From NCBI RefSeq assembly GCF_027797465.1, contig NZ_CP115608.1, positions 124,001 through 188,000 of the forward strand: a stretch of 64,000 bases of DNA, read 5' to 3'. The position numbers were made by a program, and so were the translations under genes. The stretch's first letter is position 1, and each line of letters begins with the position of its first letter. This document shows, one piece after another, positions 35,859 to 45,174 of the stretch. This stretch comes from Campylobacter sp. CN_NE2. GTDB lineage: Bacteria; Campylobacterota; Campylobacteria; Campylobacterales; Campylobacteraceae. The notes under the pieces were generated by a model that had not been told where the DNA came from, ran no database searches, and saw nothing but the letters and a program-made list of their open reading frames with translations.

Positions 35859-36740
35859 ATGGAAAATCAAAATAACAAAATTCATCTAAATTTAAACACT
35901 ATCGGATTAGTTGCTAAAAAAAGCGAAGAAATCGCACCGCAAATCGAAAAAATCGTTAAAATTTTAAAGAAAAAAAATATAAATTTGCTGGTTGAAAAAA
36001 GCAGTGCCGAATTTTTTGGCTTAAAAGGTGTCGAATTTAAAGAAATATTAGAAAACACAAATGTTTTTATCAGCCTTGGCGGGGACGGCACGCTAATTAG
36101 CACAGCAAGAACACTAGCACTTAAAAATGCTTTTATTTTGGGCGTTCATGCAGGGACTTTGGGTTTTTTAACCGATACAAAGTTAGATGAATTTGCTAAA
36201 TTTATGGACGATTTTTTGGGCGGAAATTATGAAATTCAAAAACCGATAATTTTAGATGTCGTGCTTGAAAATAAAAACGGAAAAGTTATTAAAAAAGTAG
36301 CATTTAATGATGTTGTTATCACTAGAAGCCTAACTTCTTCAATGGCAAAAATCGACGCGTTTTTAAATAGAAAATATTTTAACACATACTTTGGCGACGG
36401 TGTTTTGGTAAGTTCGCCGATTGGTTCAACTGCGTATAATATGAGCTCGGGCGGTTCTATCGTTTATCCGCTTTGTGATGTTTTTTGTTTAACGCCGATT
36501 TGTTCGCATAGTCTTTCGCAACGACCTTTGATTTTGCCAAAAGATTGTATGGTAAGCTTTAAAAATAGCGGTGGTTCGGAAGTTAGCATAGTTATCGACG
36601 GACAAGACGCTTTTGATATGAGCGAATTTAAAAGCGTAAGTGTGGGTATAAATAAAACTAGAATTTCGTTAATTCGCAATGCAAAGGCTGATTATTTCGA
36701 TATTTTAAAAGAAAAGCTTGGCTGGGGGCAAAACGCCTAA
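35859..36740 (+). CDS. nadK: NAD kinase
   Basis: A 293-residue enzyme phosphorylating NAD to NADP. The family GGDGTLI motif is at ~75-81 and the second block is SPIGSTAYNMSSGG. It is divergent from aspS; the 81-base gap contains a TATAAAAT -10 just upstream of nadK. The recN start overlaps its stop by one base (TAATG). Confidence 0.94.
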   Translation: MENQNNKIHLNLNTIGLVAKKSEEIAPQIEKIVKILKKKNINLLVEKSSAEFFGLKGVEFKEILENTNVFISLGGDGTLISTARTLALKNAFILGVHAGTLGFLTDTKLDEFAKFMDDFLGGNYEIQKPIILDVVLENKNGKVIKKVAFNDVVITRSLTSSMAKIDAFLNRKYFNTYFGDGVLVSSPIGSTAYNMSSGGSIVYPLCDVFCLTPICSHSLSQRPLILPKDCMVSFKNSGGSEVSIVIDGQDAFDMSEFKSVSVGINKTRISLIRNAKADYFDILKEKLGWGQNA

Positions 36741-38260
36741 TGATAGAGCGAATTTACATTAAAAATTTAATCGGCTTTAAAGAGAGTGAGCTGGTTTTTT
36801 CAGGCGGTTTAAATGTTTTTACGGGCATTAGCGGGGCTGGAAAATCAGTGCTAATGAGTGCGATTTTAGCGGTGTTTGGGCTGTGCGAAAGCGAAGCAAA
36901 TGTCGTTGAAGCCGATGTCGGGCATAAATTTGATCTTGATGAATTTGGCATAGAAAATGAAGAGCCAAACAATTTTCGAGTTTTGAAGGAAAAATCTGCA
37001 AGGTATTTTGTAAATTCGCAGATGATTTCAAAGAAAAATCTAAATTTGGCAGTTGGTTCATACATAAAATTTTTAGGCGCTAAAAATGCAGATGAGCTTG
37101 GTAGCGAGAATTTATTAAATTTGTTAGATATTTTAGTTTGCAAAAACGAGCCTGAATTTAGAGAATTTTTATCAAATTTTAGGGCAAAATTTGCCGAATT
37201 TTCAAGAGTTTTAAAAGAACTTAAAAAAATCGAAGAAGAAGAAAATAAAATCGAAGAGCTTAAAGAATTTGCTAAATTTGAAATCGATAAAATTTCATCT
37301 ATTTCGCCTAAATTTGGCGAATACGACGAGCTTATAGAAATCAAAAAAAAGCTTAGCAAAAAAGATAAGATTATCGAGCTTTGGGACAAGGCAGAGCGAA
37401 TTTTTGAGTTGGAAAAAAGCGTAAGTGAGGCTTTGAATTTAAGCGGATTTGATAGCGGTTTTTTTGAAGATTGTATGAACGAATTAAGAGTAAAAAAAGA
37501 AAGCTTAAATTTGGACGAACTTGACGAGATCGACATAGAGCAAATTTTAGATAGAATAGAAGCGTTAAGTGGCTTAAATAGGCGATACGGAAGCATTGAA
37601 GAGACTCTTAAAATTTTGCAAATTCGAAAAAATGAGCTAGAACATTATGAAAAAATTAGCTTTGAAAAGCGGGATTTACAAAGCAAATTTGCAAATTTGC
37701 AAGATGAAATCTTAAAAAGTTCAAATTTTATTTCAAAGAAACGAAAAAGCGTGGCAAATTTGCTTGAAAATTCGATAAATTCGTATTTGTCGCAACTTTA
37801 TATGAATAATGTAATTTTAAATTTCAAAGAAAAAAATATTGATGAAAACGGAAGCGATGAAGTTTTTGTAAGTATCAATGAAACCGAGTTTAAAAATTTA
37901 AGCTCCGGCGAGATAAATCGCCTCCGCCTTGCCTTTATAGCGGCGAATTTAGATATTTCAGGTTGCGGAAGCGGTGTTTTGATATTAGATGAAATTGATT
38001 CAAATTTAAGCGGAAAAGAGGCGATGAGTATCGCCGTTGTTTTGCAAAAAATTTCAAAATTTTATCAAATTTTTGCTATCTCTCATCAGCCGCAGCTTAG
38101 CTCCAAAGCCCATACTCACTTTTTAGTCAGCAAAAGCGAAGGTGTTTCGTCTGTTACAAATTTAAGAAAAGATGAGAAAATCAATGAATTAGCCCGTATG
38201 ATAAGCGGCGAAGTTATAACCAAAGAAGCCCTAGAATTCGCTAAAAAATTAGTCTGCTAG
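36740..38260 (+). CDS. recN: DNA repair ATPase RecN
   Basis: A 506-residue SMC-like protein acting in double-strand break repair. Walker A GISGAGKS is at ~29-36, a long Glu/Lys-rich coiled coil occupies ~150-350, then the signature LSSGEINRLRLA and Walker B VLILDEIDSNLSG. It is shorter than E. coli RecN (553), mostly in the coiled coil, as usual for Campylobacter. Coupled to nadK. Confidence 0.9.
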   Translation: MIERIYIKNLIGFKESELVFSGGLNVFTGISGAGKSVLMSAILAVFGLCESEANVVEADVGHKFDLDEFGIENEEPNNFRVLKEKSARYFVNSQMISKKNLNLAVGSYIKFLGAKNADELGSENLLNLLDILVCKNEPEFREFLSNFRAKFAEFSRVLKELKKIEEEENKIEELKEFAKFEIDKISSISPKFGEYDELIEIKKKLSKKDKIIELWDKAERIFELEKSVSEALNLSGFDSGFFEDCMNELRVKKESLNLDELDEIDIEQILDRIEALSGLNRRYGSIEETLKILQIRKNELEHYEKISFEKRDLQSKFANLQDEILKSSNFISKKRKSVANLLENSINSYLSQLYMNNVILNFKEKNIDENGSDEVFVSINETEFKNLSSGEINRLRLAFIAANLDISGCGSGVLILDEIDSNLSGKEAMSIAVVLQKISKFYQIFAISHQPQLSSKAHTHFLVSKSEGVSSVTNLRKDEKINELARMISGEVITKEALEFAKKLVC

Positions 38261-38302
38261 TATATAATTTTTTCATTTAAGCTTGTAAAGAAATTTTTTT
38301 GA

Positions 38303-38308
38303 TAAAAT
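38303..38308 (+). promoter_or_regulatory. Probable tatD operon -10 box
   Basis: TAAAAT preceded by a T7GA stretch lies in the 112-base recN-tatD gap. This is the best promoter-like site in that gap. Confidence 0.5.
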
Positions 38309-38372
38309 AATATGTTTTGGAAAAAGGAAATTTTTGTCTTGTCGGATTTAAATTTTTTTTGGAAAGAGTCTG

Positions 38373-39155
38373 ATGATTATAGATACGCACTGTCATCTTG
38401 ACGATGATAGTTACGATGGCGATTTTAGCGAAGTTTTAGATAGAGCTAAGGCAAACGGAGTTAGCAAAATCATAATTCCGGGTGCGGATATAAATGATTT
38501 GCAAAAAGCTAGAAATTTAGCTCATGCAAACGAAAATATCTACTTTGCCGTCGGCGTTCATCCGTATCATTGTAACGATTTTGATTTAAGCATTTTGCAG
38601 ACTTTTGCAAACGACGAAAAGTGCGTTGCGGTAGGCGAATGTGGATTAGATTATTATAGACTTAAAAGTGATTTTGAAAGCGACGATGAAAGAGAGCAAA
38701 ACAAAAGGCTTCAAAAGGAAGTTTTTTTAGCTCAGATAAATTTAGCGGCAAAACTGCAAAAACCGCTAATCGTCCATATTAGAGATGCAAACGAAGATAG
38801 CTTTGAAATTTTAAAAGCTAATAGTGATAAGTTGGTGGGCGGGGTGCTTCATTGTTACAATGCAAGCAGGTTGCTTCTTAGTTTAAAAGATTATGGTTTT
38901 TATTTCGGAATCGGTGGCGTTTTAACATTTAAAAATGCTAAAAATTTGGTTGAAATTTTGCCTGAGATTCCGCTTGAAAAACTCTTAATCGAAACCGATG
39001 CGCCGTATCTTACGCCTGAGCCTTTTAGGGGGAAAAGGAATGAGCCAAGTTATACTAAATTCGTTGCAGAGAAAATAGCAAATCTTTTGAATTTAGAAAT
39101 TTCAAAAGTAGAAGAAATCACAACCGAAAATGCTCTTAGGCTGTTTTCGATTTAA
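38373..39155 (+). CDS. tatD: TatD-family metal-dependent deoxyribonuclease
   Basis: A 260-residue amidohydrolase-fold nuclease. Metal ligands: DTHCHLDD at the N-terminus, VGECGLDYYR, HIRDAN, HCYNAS and ETDAPYLTPEPFRGKRNEPSY. Members degrade DNA 3'-to-5' and act in DNA repair or quality control. GGAAAGAG precedes the ATG. Confidence 0.9.
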   Translation: MIIDTHCHLDDDSYDGDFSEVLDRAKANGVSKIIIPGADINDLQKARNLAHANENIYFAVGVHPYHCNDFDLSILQTFANDEKCVAVGECGLDYYRLKSDFESDDEREQNKRLQKEVFLAQINLAAKLQKPLIVHIRDANEDSFEILKANSDKLVGGVLHCYNASRLLLSLKDYGFYFGIGGVLTFKNAKNLVEILPEIPLEKLLIETDAPYLTPEPFRGKRNEPSYTKFVAEKIANLLNLEISKVEEITTENALRLFSI

Positions 39156-39171
39156 ATTTATAAGGAGAAAA

Positions 39172-40380
39172 ATGCGAAGTTTTAGGTGTCTGCTTTTAGT
39201 GATTTTATGCACCTGTTTTGCTGTTGCAAAACCGACAATTTCGACCATAAATCACGATAAAGTTTTAAAAGATTTCGACATAGAAAATAATACGACAAAT
39301 AAATTGCTTGTTTATTCTATTTACAAAGATATACCAAAATCCGATAGAGATTTGTTTCGTAAAATTCTAAAAACAAAATCTCACAATGCTTATCTTATAA
39401 AAAAAGAGCTTGATGAGCTTGAAGCGCCTGAATTTTTGCTTTATCTTGCAATGGTTGAATCGCAACTATCAAACAAAGCAACTTCTGGTGTTAAGGCTGC
39501 CGGAATTTGGCAATTTATGCCTGTTACGGCTAAAAATTTTGGACTTAGGATTGATAAATTTGTAGATGAACGAAGAGATCCGCGAGCTTCAACTGAGGCT
39601 GCATTTTCGTATTTCTCACATCTAAAAAAGAATTTTGGAAAATGGTATTTGGCACTTATGGCGTATAATTGTGGCGAAGGAAGGCTAAAAAAGGCTATCG
39701 CAAAAACAGGGAGCGATGATTTGGAAGCTTTGATGAGTAGTGGAAATTTACCAAAAGAAACAAGCGGTTTTATTAAAAAAATCATAAGATACTCTTATAT
39801 TGCTACAAGTAGCGATATTAGAGCTACACTAGATTTTAAAAACAAGCCATTGGGTTTTAAGCAAATTTTTGTAGCGCCCGGTACAAAACTATCAAGCGTG
39901 GCTAAATCAATCGGTATTTCTGCCAATGAAATGTCAAACTATAACGCTCATATCAAAAATGGCTCAGCCCCGTCAAATGGGAAATATCATTTTTATATCC
40001 CTGAAAACAAGCTAAATCTTTTTGTTGCAAACTATAAAAATAAAAAAGATGATAAATTTGGCGTTAGCGGAGAAAATTATCAAACACACTTGGTTGCGGC
40101 TAATGAAAATTTAAAAGTCATAGCTCAAAAATGGGGAGTTAGCGTAAAAGATTTAAAGGTAGCAAATAAATTAAAAAGCGATAAAATTTTAGTAAATCAA
40201 AAAATCAAAATTCCGCAAGGAGCCGACAGACTTTTAAGCACAAAAAAATATATCGTCCAAAACGGCGACACGCTTGCAGGAATTTCAAAAATGTTTTCTG
40301 TAAATATAAATGATTTGGTTGCTATAAACGATATAAAAGACGGTAAGATTGTAGTCGGAGATAACATTGACATACCGTAA
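39172..40380 (+). CDS. mltD: Membrane-bound lytic transglycosylase MltD-like, with LysM repeats
   Basis: A ~402-residue periplasmic enzyme: an N-terminal signal peptide, an SLT catalytic domain at ~85-215 with the catalytic Glu in LAMVESQLSNKATSG and AAGIWQFMPVTAK, and two C-terminal LysM peptidoglycan-binding repeats (HLVAANENLKVIAQKWGV and YIVQNGDTLAGISKMF). The start at 39172 is chosen over an upstream in-frame ATG at 39130 because AAGGAG precedes it. The next gene overlaps its end by 14 bases. Confidence 0.88.
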   Translation: MRSFRCLLLVILCTCFAVAKPTISTINHDKVLKDFDIENNTTNKLLVYSIYKDIPKSDRDLFRKILKTKSHNAYLIKKELDELEAPEFLLYLAMVESQLSNKATSGVKAAGIWQFMPVTAKNFGLRIDKFVDERRDPRASTEAAFSYFSHLKKNFGKWYLALMAYNCGEGRLKKAIAKTGSDDLEALMSSGNLPKETSGFIKKIIRYSYIATSSDIRATLDFKNKPLGFKQIFVAPGTKLSSVAKSIGISANEMSNYNAHIKNGSAPSNGKYHFYIPENKLNLFVANYKNKKDDKFGVSGENYQTHLVAANENLKVIAQKWGVSVKDLKVANKLKSDKILVNQKIKIPQGADRLLSTKKYIVQNGDTLAGISKMFSVNINDLVAINDIKDGKIVVGDNIDIP

Positions 40381-41116
40381 ATTTAGCATTTTTTTGGCAC
40401 TTTTTTTGATTTTTGGCATTAGTGGCTGTTCGCATAAAAGCACTTCGCATAAAACGCCGACTACAAAGCCAAGTGGTTCAAAAACTCCCGCTACCATGCG
40501 ACCTTATACCATAAACGGCAAGACATATTATCCTGAGCATGTCAGCGTAGGAGATACACAAAAGGGCATTGCAAGTTGGTATGGTCCGAATTTTCACGGC
40601 AAAAAAACTAGCAACGGCGAAAGATATGACATGCATGCTATGACTGCTGCTCACAAGACCTTTCCTATGAATACTATGGTAAAAGTAACAAACACAAACA
40701 CAGGCGAAAATGCCGTAGTTCGCATAAATGATCGTGGTCCGTTTGTAAGTGGCAGGATTATTGATTTAAGCAAAACAGCAGCACAAAAACTTAGCGTTTA
40801 TGCTAACGGAACAGCTCCTGTTAAGCTCGAAGTTGTCGGATTTAGCGGAGAGATGATAGCAAAAAATTCGCCAAAGGCGACAGTGATCGGCGGAAATTTT
40901 ATGGTGCAAATCGGAGCGTTTAGAAACGCAAATGGTGCAAATTCGTATAAGAGCGAATTTGATAATACTTCCGGTTACCGAACTATCGTAAAAGAGTTTG
41001 AGCTTGACGGAGAACCGATTTATAGGGTATTTTTAAGTGGATTTAAAAGCGAAGATGAAGCAAGAGATTTCGCTCATGGCGGTCCGTTTAGCGGCGCATT
41101 TATCGTAAGGGAATAA
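40367..41116 (+). CDS. rlpA: RlpA-like septal ring lytic transglycosylase with SPOR domain
   Basis: A 249-residue lipoprotein (TTG start, lipobox GISGC, Cys at ~22). The double-psi beta-barrel RlpA domain (~60-155) has the GIASWYGPNFHGKKTSNGE and RINDRGPFVSGRIIDLS motifs, and a SPOR domain follows (~178-249, VQIGAFRNANGA). It cleaves denuded glycan strands at division sites. It forms an operon with the MltD-like enzyme. Confidence 0.9.
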   Translation: MTYRKFSIFLALFLIFGISGCSHKSTSHKTPTTKPSGSKTPATMRPYTINGKTYYPEHVSVGDTQKGIASWYGPNFHGKKTSNGERYDMHAMTAAHKTFPMNTMVKVTNTNTGENAVVRINDRGPFVSGRIIDLSKTAAQKLSVYANGTAPVKLEVVGFSGEMIAKNSPKATVIGGNFMVQIGAFRNANGANSYKSEFDNTSGYRTIVKEFELDGEPIYRVFLSGFKSEDEARDFAHGGPFSGAFIVRE

Positions 41117-41118
41117 AA

Positions 41119-41691
41119 ATGATAAGCAAAAAAAGAACTACAAAAGAAACTGATATTAGCTTAGAGCTTGAAATTTATGGCTCAGGCAAGGCTGAGATTA
41201 ACACAGGCATTGGCTTTTTTGACCACATGCTAACGGCTTTGTGTAAGCACTCGCTAATGGATATGAAGCTTGTTTGCAAGGGCGATTTGGAAGTGGATTT
41301 TCACCACAGCGTCGAAGATTGCGGGATTGTGCTAGGTGAAGCGATAAAAGAAGCGATTTATCCGATTCAAAATGTCGAGAGATACGGCGATAGCGTGGTT
41401 GTTATGGACGAAGCGGCAACTAGCTGTGCAATCGATCTTTCAAATAGAGCATTTTTGGTTTATGAAGGTCTAAAAACCGGCAAAATCGGCGAATTTGACG
41501 CCGAGTTGATAGCTGAGTTTTTTAGAGCCCTTGCGTTTAACGCTGGTATCACGCTACATCTCATAAATTTGCGTGGCGAAAACGCTCATCACATAGCAGA
41601 AGCCACATTTAAGGCATTTGCAGTGGCATTTAGAAGAGCAGTGGCTAAAAACCCACGCACAGGAACTCCAAGCACAAAAGGCGTATTGTAG
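41119..41691 (+). CDS. hisB: Imidazoleglycerol-phosphate dehydratase
   Basis: A 190-residue monofunctional enzyme, sixth step of histidine synthesis. Manganese-binding motifs: GFFDHMLTAL, HHSVEDCGIVLG, and HHIAEATFKAFAVAFR. It lacks the histidinol-phosphatase domain fused to it in E. coli. It stands apart from other his genes, between rlpA and a run of small membrane genes. Confidence 0.93.
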   Translation: MISKKRTTKETDISLELEIYGSGKAEINTGIGFFDHMLTALCKHSLMDMKLVCKGDLEVDFHHSVEDCGIVLGEAIKEAIYPIQNVERYGDSVVVMDEAATSCAIDLSNRAFLVYEGLKTGKIGEFDAELIAEFFRALAFNAGITLHLINLRGENAHHIAEATFKAFAVAFRRAVAKNPRTGTPSTKGVL

Positions 41692-41694
41692 CGT

Positions 41695-41958
41695 ATGGAT
41701 ATATTATTTGGGATTTTTGGATTTTTTTGGATACTTTCGTATTTTTTATTTATCCCAATTAGTATAACAATAGTTTTGTTAATCATTTCATTATATGGTT
41801 TTATTGAGCTAAAAAAAAGCGATAAAGAGAATTCGGATTATCAAAATTTAAAAAAAGTAGTCTTAAAATTTACCATTATAACCTGCATTTGTGCAGTTAT
41901 TACAATTGATTTATATATTACAAATTTAATATTCCAAAAGCCAATTTTTCATATGTAA
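41695..41958 (+). CDS. Small membrane protein
   Basis: An 87-residue protein with two strongly hydrophobic segments separated by a charged loop (ELKKSDKENSDYQNLKK), starting three bases after hisB. No family recognised. First of three consecutive tiny membrane genes. Confidence 0.5.
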   Translation: MDILFGIFGFFWILSYFLFIPISITIVLLIISLYGFIELKKSDKENSDYQNLKKVVLKFTIITCICAVITIDLYITNLIFQKPIFHM

Positions 41959-41976
41959 ATTTAGGAAAATTTTAAA

Positions 41977-42207
41977 ATGAGCGATTTGTTTTTTGCCGAA
42001 CTTTTGTGGGGAATTCCGATTTTATTGCTTGTCGGAGTTGGAATTGTCGATAAAAAAATTAGAGCTTATCTTAAAGCAAGGGACGGCTCAAAACTTACCA
42101 ACACATTGATTTATATAATTTTATCTCTTGTAATTGTAGCGATTGTCCTTATTTCTTCTTTTGTGGTGCTTATGATTTTAATGTCATTGCCCGGTGCTAC
42201 AATGTAA
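41977..42207 (+). CDS. Small membrane protein
   Basis: A 76-residue protein with hydrophobic segments at ~5-25 and ~45-72 and a basic loop between (DKKIRAYLKARDGSK). It follows the first small membrane gene after 18 bases. No family recognised. Confidence 0.5.
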   Translation: MSDLFFAELLWGIPILLLVGVGIVDKKIRAYLKARDGSKLTNTLIYIILSLVIVAIVLISSFVVLMILMSLPGATM

Positions 42208-42216
42208 GGAAAATTT

Positions 42217-42354
42217 ATGAGTGATGAAAAATTTTATAAAATAATCCTTGCGATTTGCGTTATTTGGGCATTTAGCGTGGCTGGACTGATTTCTTATACT
42301 TTTGATTTGCAAAGCAAATGTTCGATTATTTCGTATATCGCAAACGGAAAATAA
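42217..42354 (+). CDS. 45-residue single-span membrane protein
   Basis: ATG at 42217 with AAGGAAAA in front encodes 45 residues: a short charged N-terminus (MSDEKFYK), one membrane segment (~9-29) and a tail with one Cys. It ends three bases before the GTG of the PstS-like gene. Its start resembles the preceding protein (MSD-). No family recognised; the ribosome-binding site and packed spacing support it. Confidence 0.5.
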   Translation: MSDEKFYKIILAICVIWAFSVAGLISYTFDLQSKCSIISYIANGK

Positions 42355-42357
42355 GCC

Positions 42358-43308
42358 GTGAAAAAATCTCAAATTTTAATAATCATTTCGCTTATTTTAG
42401 CGTTTTTGGCGTTTGATTTGGCATTTTATCATGGCATTACCAAACGCTACAAAAACTCCACAAACCCCGAAATGCAGGCAAAATCAATCGAAATTAGCAA
42501 ATTTTTGCCATTTGATGAAAATTCACACATTTACAAAACAAAAGCAGACTTAAATTTACAAGGCGACTTGCCCGTCATCGACGGAGCAGCGGCACTTTTC
42601 CCTGTGTTTTCAGCTTTTGTGGGTGCGATTTATCCAAAAGATAGAGTAGAATTTGACGGCGAAAATTTCAGCGAAAAAAGCAGACTAAAATACACAAACA
42701 CTCGTGGTGCTTACAAGGCAGTGGCTGACGGCACGGCTGATATTATCTTTGTCGCAAAGCCCTCAAAATCGCAACTAGAATACGCCAAAAGCAAAGGAGC
42801 AAATTTAGAATTTGTCCCAATTGGGCTTGAAGCCTTTGTTTTTATCGTCCATAAAGATAATCCCGTATCAAATTTAAGCACCGCTCAAATCAAGGAAATT
42901 TATAGCGGAAAAATCACAAAATGGTCGCAGGTGGGTGGGGCAAATTTATATATCGATGCTGTGCAACGAAACGAAGGTAGCGGTTCGCAAAGTGCGATGA
43001 GTGCATTTATGAAAGATGAAAAAATGAAGCGAAACAGGCTTGGATTTTTTGGCTCAGCCATTGGCTTTTCGTTTCGCTACTATGTGGAGAGTTTGGTTGC
43101 AAACGGTAAGGTTAAAATGCTAAGCTTAAACGGAATTTACCCAAATAAAGAAAATGTAAAAAATCGCTCATATCCGATAACGGCTGAGATTTACGCAGTT
43201 TATGATAAAAACAATAAAAATGAAAATATCGCTAAAATTTTAGAGTGGATTTTGAGCCCACAAGGTCAAGAAATCATCGAGCAAAGCGGATATGTTGGGA
43301 TAAAATAA
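42358..43308 (+). CDS. PstS-like substrate-binding protein, membrane-anchored
   Basis: A 316-residue protein of the phosphate-binding PBP family (type II fold). GTG start; the N-terminal hydrophobic segment (~5-25) has no lipobox or clear cleavage site, so it may be an anchor. Recognisable parts are LPVIDGAAALFPVFSAF, FVFIVHKDNPVSNLS, QIKEIYSGKITKWSQVGG and RNEGSGSQSAMSAFM, the last being the ligand-binding loop of PstS. No pst permease genes follow; tiny membrane genes flank it on both sides. Confidence 0.75.
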   Translation: MKKSQILIIISLILAFLAFDLAFYHGITKRYKNSTNPEMQAKSIEISKFLPFDENSHIYKTKADLNLQGDLPVIDGAAALFPVFSAFVGAIYPKDRVEFDGENFSEKSRLKYTNTRGAYKAVADGTADIIFVAKPSKSQLEYAKSKGANLEFVPIGLEAFVFIVHKDNPVSNLSTAQIKEIYSGKITKWSQVGGANLYIDAVQRNEGSGSQSAMSAFMKDEKMKRNRLGFFGSAIGFSFRYYVESLVANGKVKMLSLNGIYPNKENVKNRSYPITAEIYAVYDKNNKNENIAKILEWILSPQGQEIIEQSGYVGIK

Positions 43309-43373
43309 TAAATTCTAAAATTTTTAGCTAAATTTAGCTAAAATTGCGGGATTTTAATAATAAGGTTTTTAAA

Positions 43374-43607
43374 ATGGGAGGCTCTTTTTTTTCTTTTTTT
43401 TCGGTTTTAGTTTGCCCAATTATCGCTATTTATTTTATAATTATGACATTTCATGGCACTTCTGATTTGATTCGTCTTGGCAAACGAGATGATGATGAAG
43501 CGAAATTTTTAATCACAGCAACAAAAAAACAGACAAGAAAATATATCATCGGAGCTGTTATTTTTAGCGTTTTATCGTTAATTCCATATATCGCAAAAAA
43601 TTTATAA
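43374..43607 (+). CDS. Small membrane protein
   Basis: A 77-residue protein with two membrane segments (~5-25 and ~58-76) joined by a charged cytosolic-type loop (RLGKRDDDEAKFL). The ATG at 43374 with AAGG upstream is preferred to a TTG at 43344. No family recognised. Confidence 0.45.
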   Translation: MGGSFFSFFSVLVCPIIAIYFIIMTFHGTSDLIRLGKRDDDEAKFLITATKKQTRKYIIGAVIFSVLSLIPYIAKNL

Positions 43608-43697
43608 AAATTATGTAAATTTGCTTTAAATTTATAAAATTCGTTAAATTCAGCCAAAATTCGCTAAAATCATCAAATTTAGATAAGCGAGTAAATT

Positions 43698-44186
43698 ATG
43701 ATAGAGATTATATTTTTAGATGTCGATGGTTGCTTGACGGACGGTGGTTTGTATCACTCAAACAGCGGCGAAGAGATGAAAAAATTTAATGTCAAAGACG
43801 GCTTTGGAATCCAAGAGTGGCAAAGATGTGGCAAAAAAGTCGCCATAATCACAGGCAAAACATCACAAATCGTCGCAAATAGGGCAAAAGAGCTAAAAAT
43901 CGACATTGTTTTTCAAGGCGTAAAAGACAAACTCGCCAAAGCGACTGAAATTTTAGATGAACTTGGGCTTAGATTTTCACAGGCAGCCGCGATAGGCGAT
44001 GATTTAAATGACGCAAAACTTTTAAAAGCAGTTGGTGTGAGTTTCAAACCAAAAAACGCTCTTGCTTCGCTTAAAACTGACATTACGCTAAATTTAAACG
44101 GCGGAGAAGGCGCTGTGCGAGAAATGATCGAATATTTAGTCGATAAAAACGATATGAGAGAAGTTTGGAATAGCAAGTGGTTATAA
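43698..44186 (+). CDS. kdsC: 3-deoxy-D-manno-octulosonate 8-phosphate phosphatase
   Basis: A 162-residue HAD phosphatase without a cap domain, removing phosphate from KDO-8-P in lipopolysaccharide core synthesis. Motifs: LDVDGCLTDGG (nucleophile Asp), ITGKTS, and AAIGDDLNDAKLL. It opens the kdsC-lptC-lptA-engB operon; lptC overlaps its end by 10 bases. Confidence 0.94.
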   Translation: MIEIIFLDVDGCLTDGGLYHSNSGEEMKKFNVKDGFGIQEWQRCGKKVAIITGKTSQIVANRAKELKIDIVFQGVKDKLAKATEILDELGLRFSQAAAIGDDLNDAKLLKAVGVSFKPKNALASLKTDITLNLNGGEGAVREMIEYLVDKNDMREVWNSKWL

Positions 44187-44710
44187 AAATTTTTTATGTG
44201 GCAATCGCCATTTTTAGCGTGGCAATGGTGTTTTTAAGTCTTCAAGATCCCTATTTAACGGAAGCTTTTAAAAAAGATAATACAATTGCAAATATGGAGA
44301 TGATTGGCATAAATGATTATGAAATAGGAGAAAAAATAAATTTGCAAATCACAGCCAAAAGCGGAACTAGGTATAAAAATTATGACGAATTTATGGATTT
44401 TAACGGAACTCACTTAGAAGTCGATTTAAATCATACTCTTAGTTCAAAAACGGCTATCAGAAAGGGCGATATTTTGACCTTTAAAGGAGACGCAAACTAC
44501 CAAAATAGCGACAATATAAACTATACTTCACAAGAAATCATTTACAATACAAAGAAAAAAATCGTTTCGAGCAATGTGCCGTTTGTTATGTGGCAAGGCG
44601 AAGATAGGGTCGGTGGAAAAAGCATTGTTTATGATATTAATAAAAAGCAGACAAACGCAAAAGGAATTCACGCATGGTATCAGATAAAAGATCAAAATTC
44701 TACAAACTAA
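44177..44710 (+). CDS. lptC: LPS export protein LptC
   Basis: A 177-residue protein with a GTG start inside kdsC, one N-terminal membrane anchor (~3-22) and a periplasmic beta-jellyroll of the OstA/LptC kind. It passes LPS from LptBFG to LptA. The assignment rests on architecture and on position between kdsC and lptA. Confidence 0.82.
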   Translation: MVIKIFYVAIAIFSVAMVFLSLQDPYLTEAFKKDNTIANMEMIGINDYEIGEKINLQITAKSGTRYKNYDEFMDFNGTHLEVDLNHTLSSKTAIRKGDILTFKGDANYQNSDNINYTSQEIIYNTKKKIVSSNVPFVMWQGEDRVGGKSIVYDINKKQTNAKGIHAWYQIKDQNSTN

Positions 44711-45174
44711 CTGCCTTTTTGGCGGTTTTTGCACTAAATTTGAGTGCAGGCGAGCAAGTCGAAGTTATGGCGGATAATTTTTTTGCCGATGAAGTGAAGC
44801 AAATTAGCCATTTAAGCGGTAATGTTACTATAAAAAAAGGAAGTTACGATACGCTAAAATCGGATAAACTAACTATAACTTTTGATAAAAATAGACAGCC
44901 TACAAAATACACAGCCACAGGAAATGCAAATTTTAAAATTTTGCTAAACGGCAAACACTACGACGGCAAAGGCGGAATGCTAACTTATACGCCAGAAAGC
45001 GAAATTTACACCCTTGAAAATAACGCATATTTACATGAAACTGAAACAAAAAAACAAGTTTATGGCGATAAGATTATCGTAAATCGCACAAAAGGCACTT
45101 ACGAAGTAAAAAGTGGTTCAGGTGCGGAGAAAAAGCCGATTCGTTTGATTTTTCAAGTCGAGGATAATAAGTGA
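44674..45174 (+). CDS. lptA: LPS periplasmic bridge protein LptA
   Basis: A 166-residue periplasmic protein: a signal peptide (~1-28, ending LNLSAG) and an OstA-fold domain with VEVMADNFFADEVKQISHLSGNV and GKGGMLTYTPES. It forms the bridge carrying LPS across the periplasm. It overlaps lptC by 37 bases and engB by four. Confidence 0.87.
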   Translation: MVSDKRSKFYKLTAFLAVFALNLSAGEQVEVMADNFFADEVKQISHLSGNVTIKKGSYDTLKSDKLTITFDKNRQPTKYTATGNANFKILLNGKHYDGKGGMLTYTPESEIYTLENNAYLHETETKKQVYGDKIIVNRTKGTYEVKSGSGAEKKPIRLIFQVEDNK

